Positions 1 through 5,971 of a DNA stretch of 6,307 bases are shown piece by piece. Position 1 is the first letter of the stretch. The number at the start of each line of letters is the position of its first letter. Source of the stretch: an uncultured Odoribacter sp. GTDB lineage: Bacteria > Bacteroidota > Bacteroidia > Bacteroidales > Marinifilaceae. The notes beneath the pieces were generated by a model. The model worked only from the letters and a program-made list of their open reading frames with translations, ran no database searches and had not been told where the DNA came from. The stretch lies in assembly GCA_905193145.1 (NCBI GenBank), contig CAJJNP010000174.1, positions 1 through 6,307 of the forward strand, in the 5' to 3' direction. The translations under genes and the position numbers were made by a program.

Positions 1-725
1 AAATAAGGGCCATATGGTTTCCCGTCATACTTCCCCGTATTCTTCCCAATAACGGTTTGTTTACGCACACTACCAACCTGTGTCAATTCCGGATATTTTT
101 TTATCTCAATACGCCATCCTTGGTCTTCTGTCAAATGCCAGTGAAAAACACTCAATTTATGCAAAGCAAGAATATCAATATAATTTTTCACCTCTTCTAC
201 TGTAAAAAAATGCCGGCATACATCCAACATACCTCCTCTATAAGCAAAGCGCGGTTCATCTTGAATTTTCACATTCTGAATACGAATCTTACTCATTTGC
301 TCACCTTTTTCAATTCCTACAGGCATCATCTGTCGCAAGCTTTGAAGAGCATAAAAAACCGCTTTTGAACTTCCGCCCTTAACATCAACAGACTTATCTG
401 TTACGATCAATTCATAGGCATCTGTTTTCATAGAGGCATCAACGATGATGTTCACTGCATCCTTTTTTACTTCACCACTTTTGATTTCCAATGCACTACC
501 TAACGATTTTTCAACCAACTTGCTCAAAAAAGTACACGCCGGCTGCAAATCATCTGCACCCTTTACTACATTGATTACAGTTTTCGGAGTTAAAGAAAAA
601 CCGCCATCAACAACTTCTAACTGTTGTGGTTGCGGAATTATATTCACGGCCTGATTCGGCTCCTTAGCACACCCGCCCAATAAAAAGCCCAGTGCTACCA
701 ATAAAATAAAATTGACTTTCTTCAT
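1..725 (-). CDS. Beta-N-acetylhexosaminidase (GH20), lipoprotein, 3' part missing
   Basis: This is the first 241 codons of a glycoside hydrolase family 20 enzyme; the rest lies beyond the left edge. It starts MKKVNFILL with a short hydrophobic signal and a lipobox LGGC at residues 16-19, so it is probably an acylated envelope protein. Residues about 27-155 form the non-catalytic GH20b domain, opening with NIIPQPQQLE. The catalytic barrel begins near residue 158 with RFAYRGGMLDVCRHFF, then FHWHLTEDQGWRIEIKKYPE at 194-213, both characteristic of GH20. The catalytic Asp-Glu pair lies downstream of the part seen. Family members remove terminal beta-linked GlcNAc or GalNAc from glycans using the substrate acetamido group. 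After Cys19 comes AKEPNQ, which is not a clear Bacteroides surface-export signal, so periplasm versus surface is open. The gene follows manA by 72 bases on the same strand. No Shine-Dalgarno precedes the ATG, which sits in an AT repeat. The family call is secure; the linkage and substrate are not. Confidence 0.93.
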   Translation of the reverse strand, partial: MKKVNFILLVALGFLLGGCAKEPNQAVNIIPQPQQLEVVDGGFSLTPKTVINVVKGADDLQPACTFLSKLVEKSLGSALEIKSGEVKKDAVNIIVDASMKTDAYELIVTDKSVDVKGGSSKAVFYALQSLRQMMPVGIEKGEQMSKIRIQNVKIQDEPRFAYRGGMLDVCRHFFTVEEVKNYIDILALHKLSVFHWHLTEDQGWRIEIKKYPELTQVGSVRKQTVIGKNTGKYDGKPYGPY

Positions 726-735
726 ATATATATAT
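724..735. repeat. (AT)6 dinucleotide tract overlapping the hexosaminidase start codon
   Basis: Six AT units run without interruption from within the ATG start codon into the leader of the hexosaminidase gene. The tract would keep the initiation region unstructured, a common way for Bacteroidetes to initiate without a Shine-Dalgarno sequence. A change in repeat number would alter leader spacing but not the reading frame. Confidence 0.6.
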
Positions 736-747
736 TTAATACTACTG

Positions 748-779
748 CTAATATAAATTAAAATTTACAATCTTACAAA
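748..779 (-). promoter_or_regulatory. Possible Bacteroides-type promoter for the hexosaminidase gene
   Basis: Read on the minus strand, TTTG (776-779) is followed after 20 bases by TATATTAG (748-755). The Bacteroides sigma-ABfr consensus is TTTG at -33 and TAnnTTTG at -7, about 19-21 bases apart. The -33 box is a perfect match; the -7 box has TA and three of the four bases of TTTG. Transcription would start roughly at 740, giving a leader of about 15 bases. The region is very AT-rich, so a chance match is possible. The gene could equally be read through from manA, since no terminator hairpin is visible between them. Confidence 0.35.
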
Positions 780-797
780 CACCTAAATGCAATCTCT

Positions 798-1775
798 TTA
801 TTTTACACAACTAGTCAGCAAGTTACACTTACCTACCGGACGGATACGCAGCCATTGGGCTGTAGCCGGCAATAATACCGTTTCACCTTGATGCATTACA
901 AACTCATCTCCACTATCAGTCATAAATGTTGCCTGACCAGACATACATATCAGTACAACAAAAGAATCCAGTGCAGAATAATCCAATGTAAACTCTTGAG
1001 TCAATTCATAAAGAGATGTCGTAAAATAAGGACAACTTACCAATTCAACCTCTTGATTCTCTCTAGCAATATAATGAGTGCGATAATCGGATTCTACAGT
1101 ATAATCTATAGCTTCTTTTGCAAGTTCAGTATGCAATTCCCGAGTATTCCCATTTGCATCCCGACGTTTAAAGTCATAAATCCGATAAGTTATATCCGAC
1201 GTTTGCTGAATCTCTGCTATAAATGCTCCAGCGCCTATACTATGCACACGGCCTGCCGGCAAAAAGAACACATCACCAGGCTGAATAAGATAATCTGTCA
1301 GCAAATCAGTAATCGTATCATCGTTCACACTCGCTTCATACTCTGCCGGAGTCACCTGCTTTGCAAATCCTGAACGCAAGTGAGCCCCCTCATCCGCAGA
1401 CACAACATACCACATTTCAGTTTTACCCTTAGATTGGTGGCGTTCCCAAGCCAATTTATCATTGGGATGCACTTGAATAGACAAATCCTGGCGGGCATCG
1501 ATAAACTTTATCAACAAAGGGAATTCCTGACCAAAACGTTCATAATTCTTCACACCCAATAAATTCGCCCCCTCTTGAGCAATCAAATCCGGAAGAGTCA
1601 GTCCTGCATATTTACCATTAACAATGACAGATTCATTTCCTTTCACACCAGATAGTTCCCAACTCTCCCCCACTTGCTTCTGCGTATCAACAAGCTGTTT
1701 ATACGGAATAATTCTCTCTCCTCCCCAAATTGTAGACTTTAATATAGGTTTAAATTTCAACGGATACATACTCAT
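798..1775 (-). CDS. manA: Mannose-6-phosphate isomerase, class I (short form)
   Basis: This is a 325-residue cytoplasmic phosphomannose isomerase that interconverts mannose-6-phosphate and fructose-6-phosphate, feeding mannose into glycolysis or, in reverse, supplying mannose for glycan synthesis. The metal-binding cupin core is clear: QVHPND at 101-106 (His103), KTEMWYV at 118-124 (Glu120), and PAGRVHSIGAG at 173-183 (His178). The active-site arginine region is TYRIYDF at 196-202 (Arg198). PLLIKFIDA at 86-94 is also typical. The length fits the short bacterial type (about 315-325 residues, as in Bacillus) rather than the longer E. coli enzyme. The start codon abuts the TAA stop of the ROK kinase gene (TAAATG), which implies translational coupling; a second Met at residue 3 is an alternative start 6 bases further on. 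No Shine-Dalgarno is present. The call is firm. Confidence 0.95.
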   Translation of the reverse strand: MSMYPLKFKPILKSTIWGGERIIPYKQLVDTQKQVGESWELSGVKGNESVIVNGKYAGLTLPDLIAQEGANLLGVKNYERFGQEFPLLIKFIDARQDLSIQVHPNDKLAWERHQSKGKTEMWYVVSADEGAHLRSGFAKQVTPAEYEASVNDDTITDLLTDYLIQPGDVFFLPAGRVHSIGAGAFIAEIQQTSDITYRIYDFKRRDANGNTRELHTELAKEAIDYTVESDYRTHYIARENQEVELVSCPYFTTSLYELTQEFTLDYSALDSFVVLICMSGQATFMTDSGDEFVMHQGETVLLPATAQWLRIRPVGKCNLLTSCVK

Positions 1776-2888
1776 TTACTTACTATTTTCTTGAACATCC
1801 AACTGCCTCAAAGCAAACGCATAAGCACCAACAGAGATTGCCTGATTGGCACCTAATTTTGATATCATCACTCCAACTCTTTTTTGCGGATCATATGTCA
1901 CAAAATGTTCTGTACCATAAACCTTCAAAGCACGTTGCTCACCCTTAGCAAAAGCTTTAAATTCCTCCTCATCATCCAAATCATACACCTTCATCTGCAC
2001 ACGATTCAGTTCATCTCCTTGCAAAGTATGAATTTTAACTCGCATTTCCTTCAATAGACTGGGCATAATATACTTGTGTGCAGCAGTAATACCACCACCA
2101 ATAACAACCAATCCATCTGTCAAAGTCACAGCTGTTGCCATTGCGTCACCGGCTATTTCTCCAAATTCAGCAAAAGCACGTTTAGCAGCTTCGACATTAC
2201 CCGGAAGTCTACCTTCTGCAATTTCAAATAAATCTTTAGGCTCAAATTGATGATTTAACTCTCCTGATTCTTCTGCATAAACTCGTTTAACAGCACGGAT
2301 AGCTACTCCATCCTCCACTATAATGTCAGGCATTTTTTTATGTGGAAGACAGAAAGTTTCTACGCATGAATTATCACCCCGATTCAAACTATTATCCACC
2401 ACAACACCTATTCCAAAACCTGTTCCAAAAGTATAACCAATTAAATTCTTATAACGCTTAGAACTTCCATAAGCTTCCAATTTGGCATTCACATCTGGAA
2501 GAGCTCCACCCAAAGCTTCGCCATAAGCAAACAAATCACCGTCATTATTGATAAAAACGGGGATTCCAAAAGTATGCTCCAAAAAAGGTCCTAATGCAAC
2601 TCCATCGCGGAAAGATGGGAAATTAGGCAAATATCCACCAATAATACCATGAGGATAATCTGCTGGGCCAGGAAAAGCAAAACTAATAGCAACCGGTTTT
2701 TCTTTCAGCTGATCAATAATCATTTGAAAACCCTTTACCATTGTTGAAAGACAATGGTCCAAATCATCTGCATGCGATGGCAAAGTAATCGGTTCTACAA
2801 TAAATTTATTGGCCTGCATAGCGCCAAATACCAGATTAGTTCCCCCAGCATCTAATGTAATAACTATACGATTATCATATCTATACAT
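1776..2888 (-). CDS. ROK-family sugar kinase, divergent (no canonical zinc motif)
   Basis: This 370-residue cytoplasmic kinase of the ROK family probably phosphorylates a hexose at the 6-OH using ATP. Visible parts are the N-terminal phosphate-binding LDAGGTN at 12-18, AFPGPADYP at 71-79, the catalytic-loop segment INNDGDLFAYGEA at 113-125 with likely general base Asp116, the second phosphate loop GTGFGIGVVV at 155-164, DGLVVIGGGI at 258-267 for adenosine binding, and a closing SKLGANQAISVGAYAFA helix at 343-359. It is longer than most ROK kinases (about 300-320), with extra sequence near 131-147 and 290-340. The usual ExGH and CxCGxxGCxE zinc motif is absent after the phosphate loop; only Cys175, Cys180 and His183 occur there. 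It follows the transporter by 7 bases and abuts manA, so mannose is the likeliest substrate. Bacteroides fragilis RokA is reported to act on glucose, mannose and GlcNAc, so a broader range is possible. It is more likely a kinase than a ROK repressor because it has no N-terminal helix-turn-helix. Confidence 0.88.
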   Translation of the reverse strand: MYRYDNRIVITLDAGGTNLVFGAMQANKFIVEPITLPSHADDLDHCLSTMVKGFQMIIDQLKEKPVAISFAFPGPADYPHGIIGGYLPNFPSFRDGVALGPFLEHTFGIPVFINNDGDLFAYGEALGGALPDVNAKLEAYGSSKRYKNLIGYTFGTGFGIGVVVDNSLNRGDNSCVETFCLPHKKMPDIIVEDGVAIRAVKRVYAEESGELNHQFEPKDLFEIAEGRLPGNVEAAKRAFAEFGEIAGDAMATAVTLTDGLVVIGGGITAAHKYIMPSLLKEMRVKIHTLQGDELNRVQMKVYDLDDEEEFKAFAKGEQRALKVYGTEHFVTYDPQKRVGVMISKLGANQAISVGAYAFALRQLDVQENSK

Positions 2889-2895
2889 AAGGCTA

Positions 2896-4059
2896 TTATT
2901 TTTGTGCTTTAAAACTATAAGAACAGAAAATCAAATAAATGGCACATACTGCCAATACAAGCAATGAACCTATCTGCGAATCCATTTTTTCAGTCAAAAA
3001 TCCCATCAAAGGAGGAATGATTGCACCACCAAAAATACCTGTAATCATCAAACCAGAAATTTCATTAGCTTTATCAGGACGGCAGCGTAAAGCCAAAGAA
3101 TAGACGATTGAGAACACGCATGACAAAGTAAATGCAAATACTCCGACTCCGATTAATATCAACATAGAAGAATGAGCAGAATAAAGTGCGCCTAAAGATG
3201 CCAGCATAATCAACAAATTCACTCTCAAATACTTCACATCAGAAAGTCTGGCCAACAGAAAAGCTCCAATAAACGCCCCGACTGTACGGCAAAAGAAATA
3301 AACACTTGCACCAAGACTAGCATCTGTTTCTATCATATTGCAACGTTCCATCAACAATTTCGGAGTTAAAGTATTCATACCAACATCCAAACCAACAGCA
3401 CAAAGAATACCGACAAACAACAATAAAATAGATTTGTCACCCAACAAAGCAAACGTAGCTTTCATTGAACTACCTTTTTCCACTGCAATTTCTTCTTTCG
3501 GAATAGCAACCATCATCAACCAAAGCGAAGAGAGCAGAGTAATGACTGCAAAAATCGGGAAAAGATACTGCCAATTTCCACAAACATTCACGGCCAACAC
3601 TGCAATAATCGGCCCCATAAAAGACGAAACCGCCTTGATTACCTGACCTGCAGTAAGCGAACTTGTCAAAGAATTACCCGACACAACATTTGTCAACAAA
3701 GGATTCAGTGATACTTGCAGAATAGTATTACCTATTCCCAATAACGCAAATGCCACCATACAAGTCACCAAACTGTAAGAAAAGAAAGGGATCAACATAC
3801 CGATAATAGTTACCAAGTTACTGATTTGCACGGTACGTTTACGTCCAATTCGATTCATTCCCAATGCTACCGGAACTGATAACAGTAAAAACCAGAAAAA
3901 CACCATAGAAGGAATAAAACCGGCAACCGTTTCACTCAGGTTAAAATCAATTTTCACATATGTAGTTGATATTCCAACCACATCACAAAACCCCATCACA
4001 AAAAAGCTGAAGAGGACAGGCAATACTTTTGCCACAGAAGTTGTAGTATTTTTTGTCAT
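2896..4059 (-). CDS. MFS sugar transporter (FucP/GlcP-like)
   Basis: This 387-residue inner-membrane protein has about twelve hydrophobic segments, roughly at 12-32, 45-67, 77-95, 100-122, 137-158, 165-186, 208-228, 249-271, 278-295, 299-324, 336-354 and 364-383, split by a hydrophilic central loop at about 187-207. The MFS motif A appears after the second helix as GMNRIGRKR at 67-75. A first helix starting FFVMGFCDV, with LNPLLTNVV at 118-126, resembles the fucose/glucose/N-acetylglucosamine symporter group common in Bacteroidetes, which import monosaccharides with protons or sodium. It is the first gene of the sugar operon, just downstream of a promoter candidate and 7 bases ahead of the ROK kinase. 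Since the transporter delivers free sugar, the kinase next to it fits the next step. Substrate cannot be read from sequence; mannose is inferred from manA. The ATG at 4059 is the first in frame and lies about 30 bases after the -7 box. Confidence 0.9.
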   Translation of the reverse strand: MTKNTTTSVAKVLPVLFSFFVMGFCDVVGISTTYVKIDFNLSETVAGFIPSMVFFWFLLLSVPVALGMNRIGRKRTVQISNLVTIIGMLIPFFSYSLVTCMVAFALLGIGNTILQVSLNPLLTNVVSGNSLTSSLTAGQVIKAVSSFMGPIIAVLAVNVCGNWQYLFPIFAVITLLSSLWLMMVAIPKEEIAVEKGSSMKATFALLGDKSILLLFVGILCAVGLDVGMNTLTPKLLMERCNMIETDASLGASVYFFCRTVGAFIGAFLLARLSDVKYLRVNLLIMLASLGALYSAHSSMLILIGVGVFAFTLSCVFSIVYSLALRCRPDKANEISGLMITGIFGGAIIPPLMGFLTEKMDSQIGSLLVLAVCAIYLIFCSYSFKAQK

Positions 4060-4087
4060 TAGATATAAGATTATATTATATTAATGG

Positions 4088-4118
4088 CAAAGATACAATA
4101 AAATCATCACTAACGTAA
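4088..4118 (-). promoter_or_regulatory. Bacteroides-type promoter of the sugar operon
   Basis: On the minus strand TATCTTTG (4088-4095) is a perfect match to the Bacteroides -7 element TAnnTTTG. Nineteen bases upstream lies TTAC (4115-4118), a weak match to the -33 TTTG box. Transcription would begin near 4081 and leave an AT-rich leader of about 20-25 bases before the transporter ATG. The position in the only sizeable gap between two gene clusters supports it. I see no convincing operator palindrome or attenuator hairpin. Confidence 0.65.
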
Positions 4119-4138
4119 CATATCAAGCTAACCATTCC

Positions 4139-4651
4139 CTATTCTTCATCAGACAAACTGAAATCTTTATCTGCAAACAGCTCTGCTAAACCGGAAACCT
4201 GTTTCAAACGTAACAGCTCATCTTTATCCATTCCGATGTTGCGCAATATCCACTGATCCGACATACCTGCTTTCGTCAACTCCGAAACAATATGGCTCAT
4301 CAATTCCACATTATGCGTTCCGCGTGCACGATTATGACGAATAGTGGAAGCCATACGATTAGACATATCTTTTTCTATAACCGCAACCGGCAACATCCCC
4401 TTTTCTCGTTCATAAATTCTTCTTGAAGTTTTCAACACCAAATATCGATGGTAACCATCAACAAGTTCATACTCATCTTTTTCCGGTCTGTAATAACACA
4501 CACAAGGCATGGTATATCCATCTTCCCAAATTGAAAGCTCCAATAATTTCATCTCAGGTGGGGCTATAATATTAGGATTATAATCATTAGCTACCACTTT
4601 TTCTACCGGTACGGCTATTATATTATAAACCGGACTTTTATATTCGTTCAT
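4139..4651 (-). CDS. IbrB-like protein with ParB/sulfiredoxin-type domain
   Basis: This small 170-residue protein consists almost wholly of a ParB/Srx-type domain. Its N-terminal part, VPVEKVVANDYNPN at 14-27, is the usual first strand and turn (cf. positions that set 'x-x-NP-N' in ParB). ELVDGYHRYLV at 62-72 is the DGxHR nucleotide-binding box. RHNRARGTHN at 105-114 is the second basic box in the form seen in IbrB-like proteins rather than the GERRxRA of chromosomal ParB. A helical tail follows, with DQWILRNIGMDKDELLRLKQ at 132-151 resembling a short helix-turn-helix. There is no long central DNA-binding domain or dimerisation domain, so a partition role is unlikely. It follows the PP-loop gene by 3 bases; this pairing matches IbrA/IbrB of E. 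coli, known as regulators of immunoglobulin-binding (eib) gene expression, and similar pairs in phages. Biochemical activity is unknown; relatives include nucleotide-dependent kinases and CTPases. Confidence 0.8.
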   Translation of the reverse strand: MNEYKSPVYNIIAVPVEKVVANDYNPNIIAPPEMKLLELSIWEDGYTMPCVCYYRPEKDEYELVDGYHRYLVLKTSRRIYEREKGMLPVAVIEKDMSNRMASTIRHNRARGTHNVELMSHIVSELTKAGMSDQWILRNIGMDKDELLRLKQVSGLAELFADKDFSLSDEE

Positions 4652-4654
4652 ATT

Positions 4655-5971
4655 TCACAATTTATATTTTTGCATCACTCTTTCACGCCTCTCTTTTTCC
4701 TCTTTTGTTGGGGCAAATCCCATATATTTACACGTATGATCGTTCTTTAAAATACAGATACATATACGTTTAAAGGTCGGCAATTCCTTAAATTCAGGCA
4801 AATCAATATCATCCATATATTCCATACGAACAGGCTTTTTAGTAGTTTTATAATTACTTTTTTCACCCACTAAAATAGGGATGCCTGCAGCTCGCAACTT
4901 TTCAATGGTTTCATCCGAAAGACAACCGCCCTTTTCTTTCCAAAAAAGCATGCTGACAGCTAACTTATTTTGATAATTTTGACGAGTTTTCTCAGGCAAG
5001 GTATCCAATAAAAATTTCATATAAGCAGACCAAGTATATCCTTTGGGTAAAACTACATGCTGTCGCCAACCGACAGCAGATGTCTGCGAATATAAAGCTG
5101 TAAAATTCACACCATTCACTCTATCGATCATCTTTCCCCACATATCCGGATCTATTGCCCGATAAAGTTTTAGGCTACTCCTAGCTTCCGATATAAAAGG
5201 ACTTGCCACTCGCTGTTTTTCCAATGGCACGCCGACTTGATAATACAAGTCATATAAATGATTATAAGGCCAATGAAATTTTCCATTTGCCACCCAAATA
5301 TCTGTAGTCTGCCAATCGAAAATAGGGTAAGCATTATAAACACCTTTCGTGATTCTAAGAGTCCATTTTAGCCCTCTATAACGAAACGAATTCTTATAAT
5401 TTAACGTTCTCCAACGATTCAGACTCTCCTGAGTCCTGATTCCCACCAGACAACAAGTACGTTTGGCTTTTTTTTTCTGGTGTAGCCATTTCGCAAAAGA
5501 GCGCTGAAAATCGTAATCCCACATACAACGACTAAAAAAAGGGAAATCATGATAAGTTAAGCAATTTGCCGGCATATCACGCACCCAACATTCCCTCAAC
5601 TCGTCGTCCCAAGGACGCCAAAAACGCTGATACATAGATGTACAAGTCGCCACCTTAAAAGGGACACAAACCCGATATACCTCTAAAATATCGCTATTAG
5701 AATCCAATACTTGATCCACATATTTAATAGTTTCATTATACTGCACCTCATAGTCCATGTGAAATACCCCTAACTTGCGTCCAGGATAATACTTACGGAT
5801 AAATTCTATACATAAAAACAACAAAGCACTACTGTCTTTCCCTCCTGAAAAGGAAACGTACACATTGTCAAAAGAACTGAATATTTTTGCCAATCGCAAC
5901 TGGACTTGTTCATAAACATTCAATCTTTCTACTTTTGGTCCTGCCATTTCATCTTTACATACAATTTCCAT
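4655..5971 (-). CDS. IbrA-like PP-loop ATP-pyrophosphatase (PAPS reductase superfamily, DUF3440)
   Basis: This 438-residue predicted cytoplasmic protein begins with an adenine-nucleotide alpha-hydrolase domain. The PP-loop is VSFSGGKDSSALLFL at 39-53. VGIRTQESLNRWR at 176-188 and AYPIFDWQTTDIW at 214-226 are further superfamily landmarks. The C-terminal half, about 230-438, is the extra domain typical of IbrA/DUF3440, ending in a Cys-containing segment CICILKNDHTCKYMGF at 404-419 and a charged helix. The ECGIHxG motif that carries the catalytic cysteine of true PAPS/APS reductases is not present, so sulfate reduction is unlikely; ATP-dependent activation of a substrate, perhaps with sulfur or amide transfer, is more plausible. 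The start at 5971 overlaps the upstream GNAT-like gene by 43 bases. Met9 (ATG at 5947) is a credible alternative, since homology-like sequence (RLNVYEQVQLRLAKIFSSF) begins only at about residue 16. It lies 3 bases before the IbrB-like gene. A run of nine A residues encodes Lys166-168. Confidence 0.83.
   Translation of the reverse strand: MEIVCKDEMAGPKVERLNVYEQVQLRLAKIFSSFDNVYVSFSGGKDSSALLFLCIEFIRKYYPGRKLGVFHMDYEVQYNETIKYVDQVLDSNSDILEVYRVCVPFKVATCTSMYQRFWRPWDDELRECWVRDMPANCLTYHDFPFFSRCMWDYDFQRSFAKWLHQKKKAKRTCCLVGIRTQESLNRWRTLNYKNSFRYRGLKWTLRITKGVYNAYPIFDWQTTDIWVANGKFHWPYNHLYDLYYQVGVPLEKQRVASPFISEARSSLKLYRAIDPDMWGKMIDRVNGVNFTALYSQTSAVGWRQHVVLPKGYTWSAYMKFLLDTLPEKTRQNYQNKLAVSMLFWKEKGGCLSDETIEKLRAAGIPILVGEKSNYKTTKKPVRMEYMDDIDLPEFKELPTFKRICICILKNDHTCKYMGFAPTKEEKERRERVMQKYKL
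5468..5476 (-). repeat. A9 homopolymer inside the IbrA-like gene
   Basis: Nine consecutive A on the coding strand (nine T on the given strand) encode three lysines, residues 166-168, between the PP-loop and the VGIRTQES motif. In this copy the frame is intact. A one-base slip here, in replication or transcription, would cut off the C-terminal half of the protein. Confidence 0.7.

Noticed and set aside
57..654. Plus-strand open frames of 103 and 69 codons (57-368, 445-654)
   Set aside because: They lie antisense to the clear GH20 hexosaminidase, which the conserved motifs place on the minus strand; their translations have no recognisable domain.
748..797. Terminator or riboswitch after manA
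   Set aside because: I found only short direct repeats of TTGTAA and no stable inverted repeat followed by a T run.
888..1562. Plus-strand open frames of 161 and 60 codons
   Set aside because: Antisense shadows of manA, with Cys/Ile/Ser-rich low-quality translations and no family resemblance.
3338..3646. Plus-strand open frame of 102 codons
   Set aside because: Antisense shadow of the MFS transporter; the minus-strand frame has twelve membrane segments and motif A.
4139..4651. Chromosome-partition ParB
   Set aside because: Too short, with no ParA neighbour, no GERRxRA box, and no full DNA-binding or dimerisation domain; the pairing with a PP-loop gene fits IbrB.
4655..5971. Part of a DNA phosphorothioation (Dnd) system, as DndC
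   Set aside because: No DndB, DndD or DndE neighbours in the window, and the C-terminal region looks like DUF3440/IbrA; the cassette upstream cannot be fully seen.
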